A stretch of DNA of 64,000 nucleotides. Source: Absidia repens (Eukaryota > Mucoromycota > Mucoromycetes > Mucorales > Cunninghamellaceae). Under the pieces are notes generated by a model that saw only the letters and a list, made by a program, of their open reading frames with translations, was not told where the DNA came from and ran no database searches. Both the position numbers and the translations under genes were made by a program. Position 1 is the first letter of the stretch. Each line of letters begins with the position of its first letter. The stretch is from positions 1 through 64,000 of the forward strand of contig MCGE01000062.1 in NCBI GenBank assembly GCA_002105175.1, written 5' to 3'. Below, in pieces: positions 12,561-23,701 of the stretch.

Positions 12561-12875
12561 GGGCTCTGTTTGAAAAAAAAAGAGTCGGAGGGACAAAAAA
12601 ACGAAATTAAAGTTACTATAGCTGAGTTTTCCTACGGTCCATTTTCTTTTTAATATATAACCAGCCCCCCTCCCCCCGCCTCGCCCCTGCTCGGCCCCCA
12701 ACCACCCTAATCGTCCAAATTATAAAACAACTACTGCCTGAATAAAATATTATACAGTTTGTCTGATAGAGTGCTGCTCAATGTTTTACAAAAAGTGTCA
12801 TCTGTAATGTGTTAGGATAGAGAAGGTTATTAGAGTACTAAAAAAGAAAAAGCGTGGTGAAAAAAGAGCAGTTGG
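12561..12875. other. Spacer between family B units
   Basis: Low-complexity sequence including a C-rich stretch (about 12664-12690), unusual in this AT-rich window. No gene is seen. Confidence 0.4.
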
Positions 12876-12879
12876 ATGA

Positions 12880-13380
12880 CTTCGCCATTTCGCACTATGG
12901 AGGGCAGCCCCTTGGGGCCCATCCGTCGTTGCTCAGCACTCAGTCAGGACTTGGTTTTTTTTTTTTTTGGCTTTTGGATGGTGAAAAAAAGAGGCAATCG
13001 CCCGACTATATGCAAGAAAGAAAAGATGGACGGTGGCATCATTTACACTCCGCTTACGCTTTATTTTTTTTTTATTTATTTTTGTCTTTTTTCGCTTTTT
13101 TCATTTTTTTATTTTTATTTCCTTTCTCCATTAATTCTTCAATGTGCTGTGATCTTGGATTAGAATTAGAACGTGAATCAGGGGCATTTTGAAAAATGCA
13201 ATACAAACATGCATGGGGAAACCCTTTCATTTTGGGTTCAAGATTTGGATCCACTCATTAGATTAGCTTCGCCATAGTTATAACTGAACCACGAATAATT
13301 TAGTTTAGTGCTAGTTTGTCATAGTTTTTAACTTCATCCAAATAAAATACACTTGTCTCTTTTTATCGTTAGTTTCTTTG
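12880..13380 (+). repeat. Repeat family B, copy B2
   Basis: The box at 12881-12932 (CGCCATTTCGCACTATGG, CAGCCCCTTGGGGCCCA, CCGTCGTTGCTCAGC) is followed by a T-rich tract. The core at about 13150-13350 has the 16-nt hairpin GCATTTTGAAAAATGC at 13184-13199, then ATGCATGGGGAAACCC and AAATAAAATACAC. Confidence 0.75.
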
Positions 13381-13537
13381 TGATAAGTTTAAATTGTTTG
13401 TATTGACGAATGGGTATACATGGACATAGAAATAAATTGGTGTGTTTGAGTGCGTGGAAAAGAAAATGTGCGGGATATTAAGATGACTTTGTCCACCACC
13501 TCATGTATATATTTGAACGTAGAAAAAAAAAATAGCC

Positions 13538-13940
13538 ATGTGTTTGTGTAAGAAAAAATGCACTACAGAATATTTAGTTTGTTAGCCCATCTGTATTTCA
13601 TACCTAGGCGGTTATGTTGAGTAGCAATGGTGAGGAAAGTAATGTTTGTGTAACTACAATTTATCTTCAGCGAAAAATGACACCCATTTCAAATTTTTAC
13701 TCAAATCGACCTGGAATCAATATAGAAACATTGAAGATACGGTGTGAACCATCTTTCGTAGATCAGGAATGTATACTGTATATATTTTGGCAGAGAAAAA
13801 GAATGGATATGTGCTTGTGTGAAAAAAAGTATAGAGTATTCAGTTTATTGGGTCCTCTGCATATCATACCGAAGTGGGTTATATAGGGTCTCAGCTCATT
13901 TTCAGCGAAAACTGATATTTTCCATGATTTACAAATAAAT
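13538..13940 (+). repeat. Imperfect direct repeat, period about 270 bp
   Basis: ATGTGTTTGTGTAAGAAAAA (13538) recurs as ATGTGCTTGTGTGAAAAAAA (13808). Each is followed by ACAGAATATTTAGTTTGTT or ATAGAGTATTCAGTTTATT, a CAT(T/A)TCATACC block and a CTTCAGCGAAAA-like block. Related TGTGTTTG(T/A)GTG phrases also occur at about 12330 and 13437. No coding frame is shared. Confidence 0.6.
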
Positions 13941-14129
13941 CGTTCTCAGTGAATGTGCCTCAGTGGGGTGCAGAAGTAATAATCTCGTCTAATTTAGCAA
14001 GTTCATTCTCAGAGCTAAGTTGGAAAAGGGAAAATTGGAAGAATTGATTGGTGGAAAAGAGAAATAGAGGGGTGGGATTGGGTAGCAAGCTGGCAAGAAG
14101 CAACACCGTTTTAGCACTAGTAATCTAGC

Positions 14130-14290
14130 TGGGCTTTATAAATCTGATGACAGTTTGTCTTTAATACTGTTCAATAAAAAAAATACATACCGCAATGAAT
14201 GTTTTCAATGATATATAGCTATCATGTAGTGTTTATTGGGTATATAAAGAGTTTCAACTTCAAAAAGAAGGTTTGGTATACCAGCCTTTC
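14130..14290 (+). repeat. Repeat family D, copy 1
   Basis: ACATACCGCAATGAATGTTTTCAATGATATATAGCTATCATGTAGTGTTTATTGGG with TATAAAGAG closely parallels 16885-16960. An AATAAA precedes each. Confidence 0.6.
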
Positions 14291-14564
14291 ATATCCTCTT
14301 TTGAGGTTAAGAAAAATGTTGCTACAGTGTGGGTATTTGGGTGCTGGATCTCATTCTGGGCATAAAAAGGCGTTTTACAGGCGTCTTCATTCATTTGATA
14401 AGCAACCTCTTGATATTTAACCACACTGCACACCGCATTGTCTACAACTACATATCGATTTCTGTGATTGCGGGGATAGTATGGATGAACTAGGGGGCAA
14501 GTGACCGGAGGAGCACTATCAAAACAGCTACAGTATTGATATTTGATGAGCCAGATAATAATTA

Positions 14565-15125
14565 AAAAAGCATATTTTATTAAAGTATATTGGTAGATAC
14601 AAAAATCAAAGACAAAGGATTTAATGGGAAGGATGTATAGGAGAAAGCATGAGGGAGACTAAAGTAAGATTTGAAGAATAATCAATAAAGGAACATTTGT
14701 TCATGAAGTACGACGACGGTCAACATTGATCAAAAGAAGGTGAGGGTATTAGAAAGGAGATCTATCGCACACGACATGAGAAGGACGAATGGGACGTTTT
14801 TCATTGACGCAAATAAAAAAGACATATTTTATTCAGATGTAGATACCAACTATGGACAAACTAAATCCAAACTAAGCTATGAAGGCACCGAAAAGTAATA
14901 TAATGATGGTCCAAAATCCTGAATCGAAAAATGAAAAGGTTTCCCCATGCAAAGTGTAATCGTTGTTCTGAAATTCCTTCTAAACTAGTCCTTATTCTAA
15001 TCTAAGTCAACCATTACCCAGTAGGGGCCGCAATTGTGAAGAATTAAAGATAGGAAAAAGGGAAAAGAAAGGAAGAGCAAAAAATTGAAATAAAAAATAT
15101 CACATGGGCGGGATTTGAAATGACA
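14565..15125 (-). repeat. Dispersed repeat family A, copy A3
   Basis: Reverse-oriented copy with the 5' module CACATGGGCGGGATTTGAAA (15101-15120; the E-box is CACATG here) and a purine-rich tract. The core is at about 14815-15005 and tail modules run to 14565 with repeated ATGAG.GAGACTAA and ATTTTATT.A signals. Confidence 0.8.
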
Positions 15126-15384
15126 ATTCCTTTTTAGAAGGGTAACAAAAAAAAGTGACAGGGTTCGCATACAGTGCATAAAAGTAGTAGAACTGCATGT
15201 AGATTTTTAAGTGAAGTGGTAAAACAATGACATTTTATTTCAGAGCAATGTGTATTATCCCAACTCAACCAGTAACATTTTTCAAAAAGCGATAACGATT
15301 CACTTGAATACCAGAGGACCAAAAAGCCACATCACCCGCCGTGTTGGACAATATGAAAGCCAATCAAAAGAGGTAAAATAAACA

Positions 15385-15690
15385 AATCTGTTGCATAAGA
15401 CAAGAGAGACTGATGGGATATTTTCATTGAAGTAAAGAAAACGAGACATATTCTATTCTGATGTATATACAAACTATGAACAGAGTATAACTAAATTAAG
15501 CTAATGGAGGATCCAGAATGCCAACTAATGGTGGGTCAAAATCATGAATTCAAAATGAAAGGGTGTTCCCCATGCATTTTGTAATCGCTGAGCTGAAAAC
15601 CCTTTGAAACTGGCCCTGATACTATTCTAAGATCACCATAACCTCAAAGAAGTTGAATGATGGAGAAAAAAAGGAAGAAAAAAAAAAAGT
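15385..15690 (-). repeat. Dispersed repeat family A, copy A4 (truncated)
   Basis: The core (about 15450-15635) and one tail block (GAGAGACTGATGGGATATTTTCATTGAAG) are present. The E-box 5' module is missing, and the sequence passes into the decayed gene remnant at 15700. Confidence 0.75.
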
Positions 15691-15699
15691 GATCAAATT

Positions 15700-16880
15700 G
15701 TGTAACGGTCATTGGGCCTCTGGATTGCAATTACGAACACCTTGGTCACTCGATCTTCATGGCCGTGAAGGATGAAACGTGGAAAGGATATCTCACAACG
15801 AAGGAACTTAGGGAAATCAATGATTACCGGCAACCAACACCACCTCCATTACCAATTGAATTTGTTGCGTGCCTCGATGCCATTTCTGTGGCAAAGAGGG
15901 TCTTGGAAGCCCGCCGAATCGCTTGTGAGAAAAATCAAAGATATATCACACATCATTATGGGATCAAGAAGAATGATTTGTCCTTTTTTGGATCAATTTT
16001 TAAATAGTTGTATATTTGTTTTTGTTATGTTTTACATCTTATCATTCTGAATAAAAACCTTCGAATTATTGCTACCTTCAAACTCCGTTTCCTTTTTTTT
16101 TTTTTCGTCAAACTGCCAGCATGATATTGAACTGAAACGGGATAGAAGCCCCTTCCACTATTTGACCTTTTTTTCTTCTTCGTCTTCCTTCTTTTTTTTT
16201 CACTACAAACTACATGCAACGTCGACTGAATATATTGGTGTGGTATTTTTGGATTCGGATGCGTGGAACTTGATCAGGAACAAGGCATGGAAATACCAAC
16301 CAAGGAATTCAACGATGGTTATTTGAAACGGCCAAAAACATTGAAGATATACTTTAATACATGACAAACGAAGATCCTGTTTTGACAAGAAAGCTATCCG
16401 CCACCAGTTTTACTATTACTGCATCCGGGATGATGACAAGGATGACAACCATGACTTCCCAACCGCTTATGTGATAATGTTGTCGCGAACCAATGGTATC
16501 TCATTTCCAGCAAACATCATCGAATTCGCCACTGCTATGAAAACCATTCTGACCTTAGATTGAACTGCCAGCCAGCTGATGGATTCCAATCGTGTGCTCC
16601 CGTCCTCCTCTGCTAGTAATATCACCTCTGCCCACAATATGATGACTAGTCTCTTTTACCGCCGGTGTCCTCCGTCAACCTCTTTCCTTTTTTATACTCC
16701 TGCTGTTCTCCATTTTCGCTTCTCGTCCTCCTCTTCCAAACAGCCAAAATTCACCCCATTGTATAGTAATATAGATTAGTTTTTCGCTGTCCGTACAGTC
16801 ATTTACTCCCATCCATTGAAGTATAGTTTATCACTACCGTAGAAGAGCTTGTCTTCTTAGTTTGACTTTACAATAAAACC
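15700..16880 (+). pseudogene. Decayed gene remnant of unknown family
   Basis: Protein-like pieces occur in several frames: MAVKDETWKGYLTTKELREI and following residues (15759-16007), ATSTEYIGVVFLDSDAWNLI (about 16218-16325), and DDDKDDNHDFPTAYVIMLSR through an internal TGA (about 16430-16565). Codon-like composition and the matching remnant at 11236-11640 argue that this was coding. The 3' part shares AGTATAGTTTATCACTACC and an AATAAA (about 16870) with that copy. I do not recognise the family; it may have been part of a mobile element. Confidence 0.55.
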
Positions 16881-16965
16881 TTTTTTTTTACATACCTTCA
16901 CTGAATGTCTTCAATACTATATAGCTTATCCTGTAGTGTTTACTAGTGATATAAAGAGATTTTAC
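16840..16965 (+). repeat. Repeat family D, copy 2
   Basis: CAATAAAACC, then ACATACCTTCACTGAATGTC, TTCAATACTATATAGCTTAT and CTGTAGTGTTTACTAG with a TATAAAGAG tail, matching 14130-14290. It overlaps the 3' end of the remnant above. Confidence 0.6.
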
Positions 16966-17820
16966 TGCTTTTCTTTTAGCTGTCTGTACCATTTCGCATT
17001 TCTATAAGCAGCCTTCCTTAATACCTCCCCAACATGCCCAACGCTCCGTTTATGGAACTCCAAAAAAAAGAAGTAGGAAGGACCAAGATATGTTATTGGT
17101 ATGTGTGTCTGGGGTGTCTTCGATAGTCGAACAAAAAAAAAAAAAAAACCGTTAGCGGCCAATTCGTATTTGTTCCGCCGAAATTTTGCGCAACCTAGGT
17201 TTTTTATTTCGTAGAGATCGGCCCGGTGTTCATGCTCTCCTCCACCAAAAAAACAAAACGAATCATTTATCTCCTGCAATTTATTATGATATGTTGGGGA
17301 CTTTTTTTGAAGCCAAAGAATTTGTATTTGATAACCACACTCTATGTTTATCACAAAAATAAAAAAAGTTCCCGGAGATTTCATGGCTTTATACCATTCA
17401 CAAACAATAAAACTGAAATTCTTGCAAACGCGGACGGATCATCGTCTATTTGTGTATGTGTTACTAAAATGACTGGTCAAGTCTTTTTTCTTTTTATTAT
17501 AATGTAAAGTATTTCGATGAAATCTACAACGTGTTATATATTTCCGGCTAAAATGATTTTTTTAGTAAACCATAGAAGAAAATGACTGGCTCAGCAGAGC
17601 ACAATTACTACTGTATGTACGTACTGTGGAGCACACCTCTGGGGGAAAATTGAGTTTCAAACAACAAAAACAAAAAAAGAACCCGCTCAAATTTTTTTTT
17701 CTTGTTCTTCTTTTTCATTCTTCTTTATTTATTTTATTTATTTCACTTGTACACTTCGTCACATACTTTTAACCACTCGCCTATACACAATAAATAGAAC
17801 ATACAACTTTACACTCCAAT
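16966..17820. other. Spacer upstream of the FYR-domain gene
   Basis: Holds an uninterrupted minus-strand frame of 140 codons (16962-17384) with the odd segment GGGEHEHRADLYEIKNLGC. No family is recognised, and there is no clear exon context. A pyrimidine-rich stretch (about 17690-17745) sits just upstream of the FYR gene ATG and is a plausible promoter or leader feature. Confidence 0.4.
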
Positions 17821-19561
17821 ATGGCCTCAGTACAACCTTCAACAACACCAGCGACTCCTCCCGCGATTCCATCCGCACAGCCCACATTCAATGAAGACAA
17901 GTACAAAAAGCTGAAACGAAAACTACGTGAAATCATTGGTGTAAGGCGAACGACGAAAAAAATTATTATATGGGTGAATACTCACAATGTGTTGCTGTTT
18001 TTATAGACCAATGATGCCATGTTAAAACAGTATGAACAAACTAGGAAGAAAATCAAATCATTAACGTATGAAAGAAAGTAAGTTTCAATGTATGAATACC
18101 TTCTTACTGTTGACGATTTGACTAATGCTTTTTAATAATATCACATTGATTTAGTCTATTGTTGGATAATATTGCTCGAATGGAACAAATGGTATCATCA
18201 GACGATAATAGTAGCGATCTTCAAAGCGATGCATCCGATTCTGGTGGCGAAAGCGACTGTAAGAGCAACCCCTTCCCCAATTCCACGCACCCCAGTCCCA
18301 ACGTTATAGCTAAACCAGCCTCATATATCGACACTCTCTCACATACATATACACTTTCTCTCTTTCTTTCCTTCTTTCTTTCTTTCTTTAGTGAAGAACT
18401 TTATCAAGACTACTGCGAAGGCACAACCCAAACAACGTCGTCGGCGCATCAAAAAGGAAAGCAGCAACCAATCTCCATCCGGGCGTGATCAGGCCACAGT
18501 AGTATCCGCACCACCGAAACGATCGAAAATGTCGAAAGTACCGGCGAAAACACGACGTGTCCAACCTATTGATCGAGACGAATCCGGGAATCCAAAGTTA
18601 CCTCAGCAAATTGGCGTCCTAACTGTATTGAAACTTGGAACAATTGAACCTCATCGTGAAGCATTCCATAATGAACGGTATATCTTTCCCATTGGTTATA
18701 CTGTCAGCAGGTAAATTAAAAATGATGATTGCGATTGATATGTCTAAAATCCTTTTTTTTTTTTGAATATTTATTAGGACTTATCCTAGTATGGTGGATC
18801 CAGCAAATAACACGGTGATCACTTCAACTATTATTGATGGCGGCGATGGACCAAGATTTTCTATAGAAGCGGCTGATCAACCGGGCGAACCCATTATTGC
18901 CAATTCTGCCACTGGGGCATGGACTGTGGTGGTACGGAAGTCCAATGAAATTCGTCAACGTGATCATTCCAATTCGGCATCGGGACCAGACTATTACGGA
19001 TTCAAACACCCTACTATTGCCAAAATGATTCAAGATTTGCCTGGCGCGACTGAATTACAAGATTATGTTTGGCAACCTTTTGAAGAAATGGAACCCAAGG
19101 CGGCCAAAGGTGTGATGGCAGCAGCGGAGAAAAAACGGGGCAATTTGGAACAGATGGGAAGTGCAAATAGAAAAGGCGCGGCAGCCAAAGCAAAGGCGGC
19201 AAAGGCAGCAGCAAAGGCAGCAGCAGCAGCGACAGAAACAACAGCAGAAGGAAAAGGATCTGAAGCTGAAACAAAGGATGAAAATGAAAGTGGATTATTA
19301 GCGGCAACAACCACCAGTGGCGATGGTCATTCTGATATTCTACTTGACAACGATAATGATACTTCGGAAATGGCATCCTTGGCAAGCGACACTCAACGTA
19401 CGGTCAATACTTTCACACCAGATAATCAGGAACAGGACGATGAAGACGGCGATGAGGAGGTGGAAGGTGATGAATTAGATATGGAAGACGACGACGACGA
19501 TGATTTGGAAGCGGAGGCTGGTGATGATGAAGAAATCGATGAACTTGGTGCGAGTGACTAG
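17821..19561 (+). CDS. FYRN/FYRC-domain nuclear protein, TBRG1-like
   Basis: This is a probable chromatin-associated protein. Exons 17821..17940, 18007..18077, 18155..18258, 18392..18710 and 18778..19561 join in frame to 465 residues. Order: a Pro/Thr-rich start, then a Lys/Arg-rich coiled coil (KLKRKLREIIG, KKIKSLTYERNLLLDNIARM, about residues 29-75) and a Ser/Asp-rich linker. A basic segment (QRRRRIKK) likely gives nuclear import. FYRN (VLKLGTIEPHREAFHNERYI, about 172-225) runs into FYRC (DYYGFKHPTIAKMIQDLPGA, about 228-310). The tail is an Ala/Lys block and a long Asp/Glu run. The coiled coil followed by tandem FYRN-FYRC with no PHD or SET domain matches TBRG1 rather than MLL. A poly(A) signal lies at 19834-19839. 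Partners cannot be deduced from sequence alone. Confidence 0.9.
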
Positions 19562-20664
19562 AAACACGTCTATGATGAATTGGGAAATATTCTTTCCTGT
19601 CATTTATTTGTAGTTTATCTTCCCTACACCACCCCACCTATTCTTTATTTATTTAGTAAATTTATTCTATTTTATTGCTTACTACTCTTTATCTTGCTTT
19701 TTAATGCCTATCTCTCTCACTCTCTCTCTTTCCATCCCCTTTCAACCATCACGTTTTTTTGCCTTATATATATATATATGGATTGTATTTTTACCTTGTC
19801 TCTATATTATTATTATTATTTTATCATGAAAACAATAAAGTAACACCCTTTATACACAACAACTTTTTTTTTCAACTTTTGGTACAATATTGTTGCTGTT
19901 GCTGTTGGTTTTTTTTTATTTTTTATTTGTTTGTTTTGTGAATCATTTTCAGGACTGCACGCAGTGTGATCAAACAAGTGTGCTTTTACTTGAAGGATTG
20001 ATTTAATCGGGAATTATTGATCAGGCCAGTGTGAAAAAAAAGTGGTAGTGTTGACCTGGAGATTTCCTTTTTTCAAAAAAAAAAAAAAAACAAAACAAAA
20101 AAAAACTTATCGTGATGTACTGTAGTATGTAAGTCGTGGTACAGTATGATAACTTGTCGGTTTGATCTGATAATGATTGACACATATTATGAACCACATA
20201 CATTATTTTGCAATTCCGAGCTGAAGGTGCATGATTCATATGCCCTAGTCTAAGATCTTCCTTTTATTGATGAGCTCCAAGATAAAAAAAAAAAAGAGGT
20301 TCATGAATCTATCTTGTACCTACTATAATGGTTCAGTTTAGCGTGAAAGTACATATATATATATATATATGGGTCTCATTTTTTAACACTAAGAGTATTA
20401 ATTTTGCTTAACCTTGAAAAGTTTACCCACTTTTTATGATGAGAAAGGTGAAAAGGAGCAAAATTACGTGGCTACCGTGGAGACCCGCGATAACGACATC
20501 GGCCGGAAAACAAACTTGAATCGCTATTTTGGGTAATAATATCATCATACTAATGTGCGTACTTATGCTATATCTAGCAAGATATTGACGTGCTGTAACC
20601 CTCATTTGTGTGGGGGGGCGGTTTTCACAGAAATGGTCAGGACTCCAGTTCAGCGAAACATTTT
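19562..20664. other. Spacer downstream of the FYR-domain gene
   Basis: AT-rich with homopolymers and (TA)n tracts at about 19766-19780 and 20350-20371. Apart from the AATAAA at 19834 nothing is supported. Confidence 0.4.
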
Positions 20665-21325
20665 TCAAATACCGCCCACGTGAAATTTTTCTTTTTAGTG
20701 AGATCCATTTTATATTTGTCAGTCTCTTTCTTTTCTTTTTCTTTTTTCTATTTCTTCAATTATTCACAATTGTGACTCCTACGGGATTCTGGTAGACTTG
20801 GATTAGTGTTAGGACTAGATTAGAAGGGTTTTCAGATCAGGGATTACAACATGCATGGGGAAACCTTTCATTTTGGATCTAAGATCTGATGTCACCATTA
20901 GTTGGCGTTTTGAAGCCTTCATTAGCTGAGCATAATGTTAGTTTGTCCATAGTTTGAATCTACATCTGAATAAAGTATGTCTATTTTTACTTGCTTCAAT
21001 GAAAAATGTCTCTTTAGTCTCTCTCATGTTTTACACAAGAGATCCTTTTTTTCTCCATTTTGATTAGAATTGGCCGTTTTTGTGCTTCCATAACAGATGA
21101 CCTTTTAGTTTTTCTTTTGGATTGTACAGTGTATTAGCTCCCAATTTTCAATTGTCTATTTTAATTAGCGTCGATTGTTCTATGATGTAATAGTCTCCCT
21201 CATACCGCCTCCAATAGATCATTCCATTCAATCCTTTATTATTTTGAACCCCTCGTCTTTAGTTTTAGTATCTACCAAACAAGCTTCAATAAATTATGCT
21301 TATTTATTAACCATTTTTTGACCCA
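20665..21325 (+). repeat. Dispersed repeat family A, copy A5 (full length)
   Basis: Starts CAAATACCGCCCACGTGAAA (E-box 20677-20682), followed by a pyrimidine tract (about 20725-20760). The core is 20795-20985, with ATGCATGGGGAAACC and ATCTGAATAAAGTATG. Tail modules with GTCTCTCTCATG, ACAAGAGATCC and a final GCTTCAATAAATTATGC are near 21287. With A7 and A8 this defines a unit of about 650-680 bp. Confidence 0.82.
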
Positions 21326-21722
21326 TCGGATACTAAACAATGTTACTAGGGGAAATTTTTTGTGAGCGACCTGCCGATAGCGCTATAAACTTATTTATAA
21401 GCATTTTCCCGACACCCTTTTCATTATATTCAATAGCATTTCCGAAAATGGTTCACTTTTTTTTTGGGAAGTATATCTACACCCATTTTCACAATATCTG
21501 CCAAATTCTGCATTCAAGTATGTATTTTTTTGCTAGTATCAATGCAATCGCTTCAATCGTAATCATTGCCTATCCCGACCCCCCTCTCTTCGACCCATTG
21601 TTTCATAAAATCTCAGCCGATCGAGCATTCGATATAGGCAAAGAAAAAAAGTGTATTTCAAAAGTATTTCTTTATTGAGATAAAACAATCAAAAACATAA
21701 GCAATTCGACTAAAAAACTAAA
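21326..21722. other. 3' flank of the P450 gene
   Basis: Contains the minus-strand AATAAA (TTTATT at 21671-21676) for the P450 transcript. The 112-codon forward frame here is compositionally random. Confidence 0.5.
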
Positions 21723-23701
21723 CTAATACCTTCGTTTGAAGATAACATCAAGGTCCTTCGCTACCAAAAGACCAATATTTCCAGTAATCAATTCGTCTTT
21801 GTGTTTTGAGTCATCTGGTAATCGCCACTCATATTTCCTTACTACAAAAAATAAAATAAAAAATATAAATGCATGGTATTGATGAACATCATATAGGACC
21901 TCATTTTTTTGGGCAATGCTACAGTACTTACATAAACAAGATAGCAAGACACGTTGTTCCATCAGACTGAATTGCATTCCAATACACATTCGTTGACCGT
22001 TATAAAAGGGCACCCAGGACATAGAGGGTCTGAGTTCGGCGTCACTGTCTTTGTCAAATCGAGCAGGGTCAAAGCGATCGGGGTTCGTCCACACACAGGG
22101 GTTATGATGAAGATCATAAGTGTTGACTAATACCGGGGTACCTTTGGGAAGAAACACGCCGGCCAGTTCCGTGTCTTGTGTGACCACGCGAGGGAGACCA
22201 TTGATGGCTGGTGCATGGAACCGTAATGTTTCCTTGATAATTTGGTTGATATATTTGAAACGTTTGATTTCTTGGAGCGTCGGGAATACGTCTTCTGGGT
22301 CATCACCGAGTATGGAGAGTGCTTCGTCCCGTGCCTTTTGCTGTATCATAGGATGTGTGGCAAGATGGTAAATCGCAGCTGAGAGCGCATTAGCAGTGGT
22401 ATCATGGCCAGCTAAGCAAAAAAAATGAGAGGGGGAAGGGATGAATATATTGACGATTCCCATTCACCATGACGCCTAGTAACTATGAGATGTTGACCTA
22501 CCGAGGAAGAAGACATTCAAGTTGCTCTTCAATTCTTCATGAGTAAGAGTGCCTTCACCAGACAATTCTGCTTCCAGCATAAGAGTCAATATGTCTTTTT
22601 CAGCGTCGGCACATTCATCTTGATCGTGCTTCGTTTTCTGTTGTCGCAAAAGTTGGCGTTTTTCTTCAATCAGGCCATCCATCATACCATGGAATCGGTC
22701 AGATAGTCTGTGTGCTTCTTGTCGTTTGGGAAGTAGCCATAGTAATTTCTGGTCGAGCCAAGGGAAGACAAAATAGAGAGGATCAGCTATCCCAGCCCTG
22801 ATGTTGGCGTATACAGTGACCCATTCACTGTCAGGATTAAGAATAGCATCAAAATCGAATCTGATAAAAAAAAAAAAAAGATGGGAAGGGTTAGAGTTTA
22901 AATTCCGCAAGTGCTCGCCATATCTTACCCAAAACCGGCAAGTCCAATAGCCTGTAATGTAAAGCGTTCAAGCAACTTTGTAGCATTGATCGGTTTTTCA
23001 TTTGCATCATCCAAGACCTTGAACACCTTATGTGTGAGTGTGGTAAAGAGTTTGATAGGCATATTCTTATGAAATGCAGGATTCACCAACTATTGTTACG
23101 GTGTTGGGAAATAAAGAAGTGAGTGATCTTGTGAAACGGGAGGTTATTTTTATCAGGTCATATCATACTCTTTATACCTTTCGATGTTTTTTCCACTCGT
23201 TGCCACCAGAAGCGAAGGCGATATTGTCATCACCGATGAAATTTTGAAAAAGAGTTCCTTTTCCCACTTTGAAATTGGCTTTTGGGTAGATATCTATTTG
23301 AAAAAAATGCAAATCAAGTTATGATCCCTCTTGTATTTCTATTATCCATATCATATCATACCTGTCTTTAAAAAAAAGTCCTTTGTTGCTTCAGGATTAG
23401 TGATGTTGAGGGTCCAGCCCAAAGCATCGGGCTTCAAATAACCTATTGTGGATGAGGAGATCAATAAAGGCATCACAAATTCCCTTGAGATTTGTGAATA
23501 GGGTTTTCTTTCAATAATTGATTTGACATGGCAGTAAAAGCTGATATGTGGTATGTGACTGAGTTTTCGTGGAGGCTTGATGAGACGAATGATTTTCCAG
23601 CACAAGTATGATACGGAAATGGCAGCTCCAATGGATAAAATAGTAGATTTTGATGGTTTAGGAATACCGAAGTCCTTAATCAAAGTATTTACTTGATCCA
23701 T
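21723..23701 (-). CDS. Cytochrome P450 monooxygenase, microsomal class II
   Basis: This is a heme-thiolate monooxygenase, presumably ER-anchored and fed by NADPH-P450 reductase. Exons complement(21723..21841, 21932..22411, 22502..22860, 22929..23089, 23178..23293, 23362..23701) give 524 residues, the usual size. The N-terminal anchor is STILSIGAAISVSYLCW (about 20-40), followed by a proline-rich hinge (KPPRK). The I-helix oxygen-activation motif AGHDTT is at about 326, the K-helix ExxR (ETLR) at about 386, and the PERF-like segment is PDRFDPARF. The heme loop FYNGQRMCIG has its ligand Cys near residue 468. All key residues are intact. The overall pattern recalls the CYP509-type enzymes common in Mucorales, but family assignment needs a search. 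It is divergent from the phosphatase gene at 24638, with a shared 0.9 kb upstream region. Confidence 0.93.

Noticed and set aside
16962..17384. 140-codon minus frame.
   Set aside because: Open but interrupted by poly-Phe from T-tracts; the segment GGGEHEHRADLYEIKNLGC looks protein-like but I could not place it in any family.
19014..19385. Minus-strand Leu-rich frame opposite the FYR gene.
   Set aside because: Antisense of the Ala/Lys and Asp/Glu repeats of the real gene.
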